In this document: one piece after another, positions 17,301 to 28,176 of the stretch
How the letters are laid out: each line of letters starts with the position of its first letter
Position numbering within the stretch: position 1 is the stretch's first letter
From: Butyriboletus loyo
Lineage: Eukaryota > Basidiomycota > Agaricomycetes > Boletales > Boletaceae
NCBI GenBank assembly: GCA_038093515.1
Contig: JBBPSI010000001.1
Location: forward strand, 682,001-746,000
Direction of reading: 5' to 3'
DNA: 64,000 nucleotides
Program-made: the position numbers and the translations under genes
Notes under the pieces: model-generated
The model's database searches: none
Told to the model about the DNA's origin: nothing
Seen by the model: only the letters and a program-made list of their open reading frames with translations

Positions 17301-17929
17301 CAGGACAACAAGGCGCAGTTTCTGCCGTGCCACACTCCTGAGGGGAGCAAGACTTGCTGGATGTCGGGGATAATATTATCGATGGCGGGGATGGAGGCAG
17401 AAAAATGCAGGTGGCAGATGGATGCAAGGGATGGGATGGCGGAGATACCAATGGTGGTGGGCTCGGAGGTAATATGCAACTGTGGTGGTGTACGACAGGA
17501 GATGGCAACGTGGTCTCGGACAAAGGAATTGTGGGGACGCTGTGTAGCGACAACCGCTCTGAGGCCACATGCGGCGCCTTGTGCGGAGTTTCGTCGAAGA
17601 TGGTGAATCGTAGCAAAGGGTTAGGCCACAGACGGCGCAAAGGAGCGATACAAGAATCGTAGTCTTCGGCAGAGTGCACTTCCTTGCCAACCAAAATGCG
17701 TCCAGGTTTGGACGCGTCGGGGGAGAAAATAAGTCTAGATAGATAGTTATTGTGGCTTATGGGGAATACTCGATAGAGCTAGGGTGAGAGTGAGCGCCTG
17801 CTGGTGGCAAGCGATTAGCGAAAGGTGACAGACCTGATTATGAAGCTCTTTGTATGTAGGAAAGAGAACAGACTCTGGAAAGGTAAATCTGCGAGTTTCA
17901 TTTCTATAGGTCGCCTTGACGGTGAACAT
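14367..17929 (-). CDS. NBR1-like selective-autophagy receptor: PB1, four ZZ fingers, FW domain, LIR
   Basis: Roughly 1,000-residue cargo-receptor-like protein with about ten introns. Order seen: N-terminal PB1-like domain (MFTVKATYRNETRRFTFP, LYRVFPISHNNYLSRLIFSP, GKEVHSAEDYDSCIAPLRR); proline-rich linker; ZZ1 (WCFVCRTSFTG, GCIKCPWHAVCPSCF); ZZ2 (ICDSCDKTVVGVRHKCLDC, DLCTACV); ZZ3 (CNLCDSVIVGERYKCVVC, DTCSSC, EQHPSHGF); ZZ4 (VCDSCRMTIRGARYKCMHPG, DLCSNC, HPLNHPMLK); Ser/Thr-rich linker; FW/NBR1 four-Trp domain (FPPGAEFVKGWHMMNDGSLPW, QDLDIWTGDLKAPDVPGRY, GYWRLNDGQGNFFGSSVW); acidic tail with candidate LIR EYVVLYD just before the stop. The FW domain needs a GC-AG intron at 14816-14870. Known: PB1/ZZ/FW/LIR proteins deliver ubiquitinated or enzyme cargo to autophagosomes. 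Function here is inferred from architecture. Confidence 0.85.
14816..14870 (-). other. GC-AG intron in the FW domain of the NBR1-like gene
   Basis: Donor GCATGT after codon AAG and acceptor TGTGCAG. Removing these 55 bases joins DIWTGDLK to APDVPGRYVGYWR, the conserved run of the FW fold; reading through gives an unrelated Cys-containing tail and loses the last Trp. There is no usable GT donor at the junction. Confidence 0.8.
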
Positions 17930-18034
17930 GGTTGCTGTTCAAGGATGGGATTGGGATGCCACAGCTTGCGCGGTACGCATTTAAGGGCGTGACAAGGCGT
18001 GACAAGGCACACTGCAGAACTGCGGACCCGGAGG
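17930..18034. promoter_or_regulatory. Shared divergent promoter, NBR1-like / aminodeoxychorismate-lyase-like
   Basis: Only 105 bases separate the two start codons on opposite strands, so core promoter elements and both 5' leaders must fit here or overlap the neighbouring gene. No clear TATA element is visible. Confidence 0.5.
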
Positions 18035-18907
18035 ATGTCCCACTCGTTCTCGCTGCTCTGCACGACGAGATTCGATCCTTGTCTGAAGGTATACGAGTGG
18101 AACAACGCCCCCGACGCCACACCATCACCATATCTCCTACTCGCGCACCAACTCGACCGTCTGGTCGTCTCTGCCCGTCTCTGCCGGTGGACAGTCTCCG
18201 ATTCACTCGATTACACTACACTGGAAAGTGTTTGCGACGAAGCTGTCCGCAAGGTCAATGGTGCTGACGGAAACACCTCTCTCAAGGTGATCAGATCCCT
18301 AGTCCTTTGCCAACCACTGACTCGGGCCTGGTACCAGATACGCCTCATCCTCCCGCAGTCTGGGAATATCACTGCGTCCGCTTCCCCAGTCGAGCCATTG
18401 CGTTATGATCCGACAGCAGGATCTCAATTTCATCCTGACGTGGACACCCATTCTCAGTTTGATCCGATACTCTCGATTTGTATTGACACACAGCCGACCT
18501 CTGGCACCGTCTCCATGAAAACCACAAACAGACAAGCATACGATGGTGCTCGAGCGCGCGTTGGCATACCCCCGCTTGGTGCACCCCGTCCCCATAATAT
18601 CACCCCGAATCATCCGGATGATGTTATCTTGTTCAACACATCGGGAGCTATCATGGAGTCATCGATCTGCAACGTCGCTTTCTATCGCCATGGGAGTTGG
18701 CTCACCCCACCACTGACGGTGGGCTGCATATCCGGTGTATTTCGACGATGGTTGCTGGAGAACGGTCGTATTCACGAGGCCGACGAACTCTCTATATCAT
18801 TAGACACCATCGAAAACAACGAATGGGTGCTTGTCTTTAACGGAGTGATGGGATGTCGTCTTGGGCGAGTGTGCCGCGATAGGGATGCAAGCGTTCGGAA
18901 GGGATGA
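18035..18907 (+). CDS. Class IV PLP enzyme, aminodeoxychorismate lyase-like (ABZ2 type)
   Basis: Probably converts 4-amino-4-deoxychorismate to p-aminobenzoate for folate synthesis; intronless, 290 residues. Seen: MSHSFSLLCTTRFDP start, LLLAHQLDRL, the PLP-lysine region VSMKTTNRQAYDGAR, VILFNTSGAIMESSICNVAF (class IV cofactor loop), WLTPPLTVGCISGVFRR and the C-terminal EWVLVFNGVMGCRLGRV. Start chosen at 18035 because the homologous sequence begins there; an in-frame ATG at 17999 lies 12 codons upstream. Its 3' end is 37 bases from the stop of UTP13 on the other strand. A branched-chain or D-amino-acid aminotransferase is less likely because the ESSI...TPPL...G pattern fits the lyase branch. 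Confidence 0.82.
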   Translation: MSHSFSLLCTTRFDPCLKVYEWNNAPDATPSPYLLLAHQLDRLVVSARLCRWTVSDSLDYTTLESVCDEAVRKVNGADGNTSLKVIRSLVLCQPLTRAWYQIRLILPQSGNITASASPVEPLRYDPTAGSQFHPDVDTHSQFDPILSICIDTQPTSGTVSMKTTNRQAYDGARARVGIPPLGAPRPHNITPNHPDDVILFNTSGAIMESSICNVAFYRHGSWLTPPLTVGCISGVFRRWLLENGRIHEADELSISLDTIENNEWVLVFNGVMGCRLGRVCRDRDASVRKG

Positions 18908-18944
18908 ATTACAGTAAGCTTATAGTGTACTTTTAACCGGTGTG

Positions 18945-21900
18945 CTACCTGGGGTCATCGACATCCATGGTCCCTCCATCTGTCCCATTGAATATCCCAT
19001 CATCCATCTCGTTTAATATGTAGTCCACGACAAAGCTTTCCTGAACCAATCGATCAAGCCTTGCGAGGTGTCGTTGAGTATAAGGAATCAAGCCGTCGAC
19101 AATATCCTTCAAGGATGAAGTTGTAGCCCCAATCGGTTTTCGCGAGTCGTAACTAGAGCCTTCTGGGGGATTATAACCGAAGGCCGCGACAATATCTTCT
19201 GCGGGCCGCAGCTTCAATATAGCGTGGAGAACACTTTGTGCAACACCACTTGTTTTCGCGTTTGTGTTCCAATCGCGGATATATCGTACGAGGAGAAAGA
19301 GATCTGGACTTGGGAGCGTGCGTAGAACTTCATCCAACGCATGGTTGCCGCTCACAGACACATCGCTCTGCAACCCCTGTTCCGACGCAGCTGACCGAAT
19401 ATCTCCGAACAGCGCAAGAAGCCTTCCTGGTTGTTGCATGGCAAGCGCAAGCTCAATCGCTCTCCGATAGTCGTGCATAGCAAGGTAATTCATAAAGTCT
19501 TGCTCTCTGCATGCGAATGTAGTCAGATGGGGATAACGCATGGGCGTTCTCACCTGAGCACTTGGGCAGCGCGTTTTGCCTCTCTTTCTCTCTCCTCATC
19601 TTCCGTACAGTCTTGCCAAAATGTGACGACAGAATCGGCGGCCCCAGAGACGATTGTTGCCTCGTCAGTACTGATAGCTAGCGCCCAGACCTAAGGACCG
19701 ATCTTAATCAGCGCCTTGCTGGAAGTTCTGATACATACTTTGTCTTCATGGTTGTCAAGAGTTGCCACACATGTTTCCTCCCTCACGCTCCATAGCTTCA
19801 CTAGACCATCAGATCCAGTACTCACCAGGTGCATTCCGGAGTTGATAAAATCAACCCGGAGAACGGAATTGGTATGCCCTTCAAAGGTTTTGATGCAAGT
19901 AAAGTCCTCGAGATTCCAAAGTTTCACCGTCTTATCACTGCTCCCAGTAGCCAACAAACGTTCCGTCTTTCCGAACCTAACATTCCAAACGCCTCTTTTG
20001 TGGCCTTTGCAACACCCTATGCGCTTGATTTCTCCACGCGGAGGCTTTCCACTAGAGCCAGGCGAATAGAAAACCTCGTAGATGTTTGCAGTGCGGTCTT
20101 GGGAACCAGATGCCAGAAATTCGTCATTGGGTGCGATGTCCAGAGAGTTAATGTCCTTGTCGTGGGCTCTATGTGTCGCAAGACTGTGGCATTTTATTGG
20201 ATCTCCACCAGCAAATGTCAGGGGGAGCTCTGACAAATTCCACATCTTAATCGTTCGGTCTTGACTTCCCGTGAAGACGAAACGAGGTTGGGAGTCAGTG
20301 TCATTGTACACTCGTGACATAGCGATGGAACCGACGCTCTCCGTATGTCCCTCGCAAACAGCAATACAGCCCCACCCGTTGGTGTCAAGTTGTTGTGCAA
20401 AAGCCCATATTCTTGCTGACTTGTCCTTGCTTCCACTGGCGAATATACGGCCACCGAAACCCTGATCCAAAGAAAGTACTATTTCGGAGTGACCGGCCAA
20501 AACTTGTGCATCCAGATTAGAAATTGAATAAATGCGAATGAGCGACGAGTTGGTAGCAAGTGCGAGCTGAGTATCTCGCGGTCGTGAGTTACCGGGCAGA
20601 TTTGGAGGGGAGCTTGGTGGCGATAAAAAGATGGCGTCGACAATTTCGTCATTGTAGCCAATCATATGGCGAACTAGTGATCGGGATTTTAGGGAATAGA
20701 AGAAGATGTTTTGGTCTGCATGTGTAGAGACAATGGCGTCTACAGTCGGGAGGTAACTAACCTCAGAGAACAATGAGAAACGCCTGAACAACAAAGTAGA
20801 TCATCACTCACAAGGCATCGATAATTTGTCTCTGTGCCTCCTGATCAACAACACTGGACCCAGAGTCTGTACTTAGCGAGTAAATGACGGAGCCCTGTGC
20901 AAGATCCCAAATCCGGACAACACCCTTGTCTCCAGCAGTGAAGAATTGAAGCCTCGGGGATTTGGCAGAGAAGTCGTTTAGCTCAGGATGTACGAACCCT
21001 ACAGCTTCGACACTTTCCATGACTGGGACAGTCCTAGAAAGAATCGGAGTGACGACGGTTGATTTCCCTTTTCTTTCGCTGATGTTTCCATCGGTTGAAC
21101 GAGAACTTGTGGACATATCCCAAAGCAAGACTACAGAGTCTCTTCCTCCACTTATAAGCCATTTTCCATCTGGTGTCACATCCAAACCTCGTGGAACGGA
21201 AACGTGACCTTCCAGAACGGCGATAGGTCGAAGTGCTCCTTGATCATTTCTAGACGTTGCCATCAAGTCAAACAAACGAATTCGCGTGTCGACTGAAGCA
21301 GTCACAAGCTGAAACGTCCTCGCTGAGCTGGCGATTGATGGATCTCGAGGGAAATTGAATCTTAACGCGCTGACAACGCCTCCATGTCCTTTGAAAACAT
21401 GCGTGGCGTGTCCCGCAGAAATGTCCCAAACTTTGACAATGCCGTCCGCTGACCCTGAAGCAAGGAATGTCGATGTTGGATCAATTGTACAAACATGCAC
21501 TGGTGCATCGTGGGCATGGGCAATAACTCGGGAGGGGTGTACGACCTGGCCAGAACAGACTTTTGGAATCTCGTACAATCTGAGGGACGGTGGGGTTGTG
21601 AATAATATGAGGTAGACTGCGGAAGGCGACAGACAGAGTGTCGTGATGGACTCGGATGCCTAGAGCGAATGAAGTAAATATCAAGCAAGGAATATACACT
21701 CAAGACATACGCATGAGAACCGGCAAAGCAATTTTCCACTAGATGGTTCTGTCAATAACGCTTCTTCCGCGAGACATGTAACAATCTTGGATCCATCTAG
21801 GGAGACTGCGATAGAGCCGGTTGTATGCAACGGCTCGATTGTCCGTAATTGTTCGTAGCTATGCTCGATCAGTTAGCCATAAACATCCCTTTTATATTGG

Positions 21901-21945
21901 AAAACCCTACACGGTCCTGACTTTAGGCCTCTGGCCACTAGCCAT
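18945..21945 (-). CDS. UTP13: U3 snoRNP / small-subunit processome WD40 protein UTP13 (TBL3)
   Basis: Nucleolar component of the UTP-B complex for 18S rRNA processing; about 900 residues. The first exon encodes MASGQRPKVRTV and joins through a 52-base intron to YEQLRTIEPLHTTGS. Seen: two consecutive WD40 propellers with repeats such as FLASGSADGIVKVWD, WLISGGRDSVVLLWD, FASGSKDKSARIWAF, FVFTGSQDRTIKMWNL, FLASGSQDRTANIYEV, LLATGSSDKTVKLWNL and LVSTGSDGLVKLWSV. The C-terminal Utp13 helical domain runs from DFMNYLAMHDYRRAIELAL through YIRDWNTNAK to LIPYTQRHLARLDRLVQES. The terminal domain distinguishes UTP13 from other WD40 proteins. Confidence 0.93.
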
Positions 21946-22533
21946 ACCAACTTCAAGAGGCGGAATTGTAGCCTTGTGAATATTTTTTCAAGTTGTTGTT
22001 TACCTTCAAAGTTTGACGAGCACGTCTTGGTGGTGACCGTTAAACGTTAACGCTTGGTTTGGACCTCCGACTGTCCAGCGTCTTTCAAGTTAAAGCGGCG
22101 GGTGTATGTGGCTTTAGAATGCTGCACTTAGCAGTACGTGCCAATAGTGCTACGAATATGCTGTACCGTGGACAGACCCAAGCTTCATCTACTCTAAAAC
22201 CCGCACATACTAGCATGGGAGAACAAGAACTGCCCTTGGAGAAGCAAGCCACTTGTGGTCGAGCCCATACAACAACTTTACGACGAAAACGAGATCAGAC
22301 CATCCCTAGTGTCATACTTTGTACAATGATCATCTCATATCATCGGCCAACGTTTCAACAAGCAAGTTGATGGTGTACAAAAAAAATTAATATCCTCTAT
22401 TTTACTAGTGGAATCCTCGGGCAACCATCTATCTATCAGAAAAATGCACACAGCGCTGAGGAAAACGACGACCTCATACCAGACCAACCGAAATGCATCA
22501 CCAGATGAACTGACCTGACTAACAGCACCAACG
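21946..22533. other. Intergenic region upstream of UTP13, downstream of the forkhead gene
   Basis: Contains the UTP13 promoter and the 3' region of the forkhead gene. A 103-codon open frame on the plus strand (22059-22370) shows no recognisable motif or helix pattern and is probably chance. Nothing else supported. Confidence 0.4.
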
Positions 22534-23798
22534 CTACGCCAGCTGATTTTGAAGCCGGAAGGTGGTCTCAGCAGCCCTTCTCAGTCGACTTTCCTCACTT
22601 GCAACCCTTTCAGCTTCTCTTCTTTTCCTCCCTTCTTCTTCCAACAAACTTTCTGTCGCCCTCAATGCAGCCTTCGCTCGAGCAGCTTCAGCCTGTGCTT
22701 CAGCGAGTTGATCTGATACTCGCAAAGAAACGGATATGGCATCAGCAGCTTGTCGTCGCAGTCCAGCCATTTCTATTTGCATTCGATCAACGACACCTTC
22801 ATCAGCAATAGAGTACAGCCGGCGGCCTTTATCTGAACTATAAAGGCGCGATGCAGCTTCATGGATCCCAAGAACGTCTAGACCAGACGCCGATGGGTTG
22901 TGATTACGCGGCATGACCATGTCTTCTTCGCTTTCGTATTCGTCTTCTGAACCGTTACACTCGTGGGAATTATCTTGCCTCTCGGTATATTCTTCGGAGT
23001 TGTGATCATATGTCCGTATAGAAGACTTTACTCCCAGTACGAAGGTAGGTGGACTAGCAAACGTGCCAGGCTCAGCAGAAGTTCCGCTTTGCCCAACAGG
23101 TTTTCGTGGCCTCCCACGTTTCTTCTGCTGATTCGATTGCGCCGAATCAACCTGAGAAGGACCTGAGATAGCCTTGGACGTTCGTCCGCGCTTCCGTGGT
23201 CGCTTCGTACCCGGGGGAGCAGTGAGGTTCACTGTCCAGTAGGAACCGAACCCTGGATCAGTGACTGGACGAGGTTGTCGCTCAAATAGTCTATTCAAAG
23301 ACAGATGGTGACGAACGGATTGCTGAGGGGAACGCTTCAGAGCTGAGGGGTTCCCAGAGAGAAACAGTCGTACCTTCCACGTTGGACCAGCGTTTCGAAA
23401 GTATGCATACTTCTCTTCCATAGCCGCGTAGATATCTCTTATTGTTAACCGCTTCTTGACACTTCCTAGTATCGCACAACGTAGAATGACAGGAAGTGTG
23501 TGCTGTGGTCGCACGTCCGTGTCTGGGAGACAGGCGAGGGTGTCTGGGCAATTGGGATGTGGCTCATGATCACCATGTTGGGTTCTTCCCGGAAGTGGAG
23601 AGCTACTTTTAGCGATCGGATGTGCGCTTGTGTCCGATGTAGACTCGGGCGATGTTGGCCCCTCCCACTTTCGTTCTGCTGGCGTTGGCCTGAACAAAGG
23701 GGATCAATGGAGGAAAGGCGAACAAGGACAAATCCAACCGACTCGCAGGAACTAGATAGATCTGCTTCAGGATTCAACAGGTTTTGAATGCTGGACAT
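22534..23798 (-). CDS. Forkhead transcription factor with AT-hook
   Basis: Nuclear DNA-binding regulator of roughly 385 residues. The first exon (MSSIQNLLNPEADLSSSC) joins via a 53-base intron (GTCGGT...TTCAG) to PTPAERKWEG. Seen: forkhead winged helix with ILRCAILGSVKKRLTIRDIY, YFRNAGPTWK joined by a 51-base intron (23323-23373) to QSVRHHLSLNRLF (recognition helix), and the wing GFGSYWTVN. A basic AT-hook KKRGRPRKP follows, then an acidic stretch and a C-terminal Arg/Glu/Ala-rich coiled coil. The 51-base intron has no in-frame stop, so an unspliced transcript would stay open but with 17 extra residues before the recognition helix. Target genes cannot be told from sequence. Confidence 0.85.
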
Positions 23799-23930
23799 TC
23801 CTCTGTGGCATTGAGATGGCAGTGGCTTCATAGGAACGTATAATGCTAGTACAAAGACGTTACGCGTGTCATTGTGGGTCCAAGCGATTACATAATCTCT
23901 ATTATTACAGCCTACCAAACAAGAGGCAGA

Positions 23931-26900
23931 TTACATCGGATAATTGCTCGGTGATCCATGGAATTCGTACGAATAGCTCGTTGACCATCCAGAATCACCT
24001 TGGACATCCGGATAGTTTGCGTTCATCTGCGATTCCGAGATTGGTGCATTCGCCCCGGAAGACGGTTGCCGATAGGGGGGACGCACAACATTCGTCGCAC
24101 GGGGCCACCATTCGTAACCAGGATAATATGATGTTGATGGTTCGATACCGGGGATATCTAGCCCCAACATGTGCGCCATCATACGAGTACTGATGTCCTG
24201 GATCCCTGCAGCAGGTGTCATCTGTTCCTTTGGCCCAGAATTTCCAAACGCCTCTCTTTGAAGCAAGTCCGAATTCTTCTCCCTCCCAAAGGCATCATCG
24301 GCACCTCTTTTCTGCCTGTCAGGACCTTGCAACGTTGGCGTAAGGTTTCTATCCACCTGGACCTTTACGCCATGGAGCAAATCCCATGCTCTACCTGCAT
24401 TGGGCCAAGTCGTCTGCGCATGCGTGAAGACAAGTCCAGAATATACGAGGAAGTGGCACATACTTGCATGTCTCTCAGCACGGCCAACGACTGCTGAAGC
24501 CCAATGTAAGCCTGCATGTTTGACGGACGTAGGGTCACTGGGTGACATAAGCATGTGGTAGCATCCCCATAATCTAAGACATACGCGTCACGATATGCAT
24601 GATACTGGACACAAATTAAGGTGGAGTGCAGGTATCACGGGTCGAAATGACTCACCCTGCACTGAGTATATATGGTGGAATAAAAGGTGATGCACGCTTG
24701 ATGTTGTAGCAATTGTTATATGTTGTCACTGAATCATATTTAGATGGAAACTTGATATTCAAATTGCACGACTTACCAATAGTACTTATATAAGTCGCAG
24801 CACTTTGGCATAGGTCGAAGGCTTTCAGCGACGTCGTATTGGAGCCAGGAGGTGGATTTTGTAGTATCGGCTCAGAGCTAAAGAATTTAGCTTACCCCCA
24901 AATGCACTGGATCAAGGTCGTACCCTTTCCAATTCGGTATACTATGCCAAAAGTATATATCAGTGACTAGTGACTTGCCTTCGATGAGGAATACTACTCA
25001 CAAGGCCCTATGCAAAAGCAATACAGCGGACCAGTATTTAACATGGATGTATAAAACGGGGGCCGGTGGAGTATTTCTTTTGCTTGCAGGGTCATATCTT
25101 AGATCGTCGGGAAGTTCAAAGTACCATTGGTCAAGACGAGCTTCCAGGTTACTCAAAATGGCTCTCCTGGAACCGCGCTTCGACGACTTTACTGGATAAA
25201 CCGACGACACAATTGACCCAATAATCACGGCTAAACAAAGCACATTTTAGCGAGAATGATAACCGCGGGCAAGTACTAACAGAGTGATGAAGCAGCCCGG
25301 AAGCACCGCATACTGAGGACAGTCGATAAAGATTGGCATGACACACTGTGTGGGTGGCTTGGATGCGAATCATCCTCAAACTGTAGAGCTAGTCAGCATC
25401 GGTCCTCCAGGCATGCACAAGCTCACCCCTTCTGCATCCGGTAGCAATGTGTCGAAATCATTCTCGGCAATACATATTGGACGCCCTGTCAGGGCAATGT
25501 TGGTTATCTACACGCAAACGTTGAGTTTACACGAACCCATATAGGTGGAGCTATATCTTGAAATGAAAAGTTGAGCTGAATCCATCATATCAAATAGAGC
25601 GACGCACTTATCCGCAATGCAACAACCCCACCATATTTGTTTCCTCGCTTGATTTTCTTCATCAGAAAACATTTTCCTCCCATTAAATTGCCAGTTATCC
25701 GCTGCGCGATTGAGACCTAGGTCTAGTGCCTATATTATCATGCATCAGGCTGAAACCGGATGTCAGCATATAGAACGAACCATTCTAATGGCCATTCCTT
25801 GAATACCAAAGAGTGTTTAAGATGCAAGGCAAACACATGTAACTGATACCACCACACCGATGTATAGCCAGCCCTGTTCCATTGACCCTGAAATTTGGGT
25901 CAGCACGGAGGGCCAACGACCCCACAAGACCATACCAATTCCAAATTCACGATGACCTAGGAGGAGTAGAGCCTGACAGGTCGATGCTCGAGAGCTGTGC
26001 GACACTTGCACTAGAAACCAGAAAGATGTCGGTGGTCGAGAAAATAAACAATAAAAACAATCGCAAAGTACCAAGGACACTTCTTGCTTGGGTGAGGTAA
26101 TCACACCCAGCATCCCATATTTTGTCCATGGGCTCTGAGGCACTTTCGTCGAAGTACCGAGCAGCAACGGAAAATATCGACAGAAGCAGTAGTTTACTGA
26201 GGGTCTGTGACGGTTCTGGGGCAGATGAGAGAGAATCACCGTTCAAACCTGGTCGACTTGGATTGCTACTGCGGTTGGGTAAGCACTAAGTCAACGAATA
26301 ATACCATATTAACGAACTTTCGTTTCCTGTCGCGACGTAGAAACGTGAGGAACAGAATGGAATGGAATCATACAATAAACCTTACCACTGATTATATTCT
26401 CGCAAAAAACGACCCTTGTGAACAACAGGAAATATTGGATGAACATACGAGAAGTACAAGTCAAGTAGTCGATCCTGCATCGCGACAGGAGGAAATATAA
26501 CAGGAATATCAACCTCTGGCAGCACGGTGGACAAATCTGCATTGGCGGACGGCCAGAAGCGCGCCATTGGAAGCCGCCTGTACAAACGAGGGTCAGTACA
26601 CTGCTGTGATAGCATAAAGCGACATGGATCCGACCAAACTCCTCCGTCAAGACGACTATCTACACGGTCGTTTCGAATGAGAAGGTGGAGACCACTGGCT
26701 TTCCCGTGATATCGGACCTGAACTCGGTGAGTATATCAGAACGTCAATCTAAGCGCCGCGTACCTCTTGATTCTCATCCAACGACAGTTGTCCAAACGCA
26801 GTCGCACACTGGGAATCATCTGTCTCTTCTGAACCTAAAACATTTGACATTACGTTGAATGGTTAGTGACGCTATCGAAATTATTGAATTACCTGACGAT

Positions 26901-27904
26901 GTTTCCATAATGTACATCTTGTTCCAATTCGGATAACTTGGACCTGCCCCGGAGCTAGATTCATCTAGCCGGCGGCGTTGTGTCAAAGGAGCCTCGCCAT
27001 ATGCACGAGAGGGTGACAGCTGAGTACTGCGAGGGCCTTCCGATATATTCCTAGACAAGCGAGCAGCCAAACGGTCTTGCCATTCTGCGGTTGGCATGCT
27101 CGACAGGGCGTTTTCTTCATATGTGGTCACAAAAAGCTTGCTTCGAATAGTAAAAAAGAGACAATCACCACTCGAAGAAGAAACGATCTCTCGCGATATA
27201 CGTGACTGACGCCTAGATCGTGCAGCATCGCGAGAAGTCTTGTTACTTTGAAAGATACAAGCGAAGAAATCTTCTTTGGTAGCATCTGCAGGCTGAGAGA
27301 GACGTCCTGAAGGACCCTGATTTTTGCGTCAGTCGCAAGGCCACTGTGGTAGAGGGCATGAGCGTACAAATGGTCCAGTATCCACTCTGTTCAATATCTC
27401 CCTAGCTAATTCGTCTTGTCGAATGTCAGCTAATACATCCTGTACACGATGGTCTGGACATGCAAGCAGTGAGCCGAGTAATGACTCGACTTGGTGCCAT
27501 CGTTGCTCGATGGCCTGAATGTATCCCTTTGGAGGACCGCGTTTGTAGCTGGGACCTACAGTACTCGGTGTGGGTCCTTCTACGTCGTCCGCTGGGAAAG
27601 CTTACCTAGAAAGGTACAGACTGGGAAAAGGGAAATCGTCAGGGCTTTAACGACAAGAGGGAGAAGAGAGAGATACCATTTCCTCCAAGGGCACAGCCCT
27701 TGCAGGTTCCCGGAGTGCTGGAGGGCTCACACTTGCTCTTGGTTTTTCTGCACTGATCGCAGGCTAATAATAAGGCAATTCAGTAGGCAAAAATGGGGCG
27801 TGAACGACCAGGCTACCCCTGCTACTTCGTTTGCGGCTTGAGAGGGAATCCTGGTTCAATTCTTCTTCCGAGTGTTCTGACTCGTTCCAATGGGTTGTCG
27901 ACAT
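23931..27904 (-). CDS. Zn2Cys6 fungal transcription factor with fungal-specific TF domain
   Basis: Nuclear regulator with many introns, start ATG 27904. Seen: N-terminal SSRKRSSRACDQCRKTKSKC, PGTCKGCALGGNVCTF (six Cys of the binuclear cluster, assembled over two introns), the linker GPSYKRGPPKGYIQAIEQRW, QVESLLGSLLACPD, LAREILNRVDTGPF, ALSSMPTAEWQDRLAARLSR, and the middle-homology domain with QLSLDENQEVRYHGKASG, DLYFSYVHPIFPVVHKGRFL and YIHVKYWSAVLLLHR. The C-terminus is Pro/Tyr/Ser-rich and ends NYPM. The layout resembles XlnR/other sugar or secondary-metabolism regulators of basidiomycetes, but no regulon can be assigned. Exon borders in the middle (24.6-26.4 kb) are only partly resolved. 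Confidence 0.85.
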
Positions 27905-28176
27905 CGTGGCGAGACGAGTGGGCGAGAGCGTTTAGTAACCGCATGAATAATAATTGGACAGTTAATAACATCAATCTCGGTAGAATCTTCGCACGGTTGC
28001 CCAGTTGGCGATTTAGCCTCCGTGGGCTCCCTCGACGACGTTCGCGCAGTAGCACACATACCAAGTCTCGGTACACTAGTCACTGCATGTCGGAACGTAC
28101 AACAATGGCAGATTCATCCGCACCAAACAAAAAGGACGGAGCGGAATGCCTACGGGACTAAAAAAAAGACAACTCC

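Noticed and set aside
22059..22370. 103-codon plus-strand open frame as a gene
   Set aside because: No motif, no sensible neighbours or introns, and it lies in the UTP13 promoter region.
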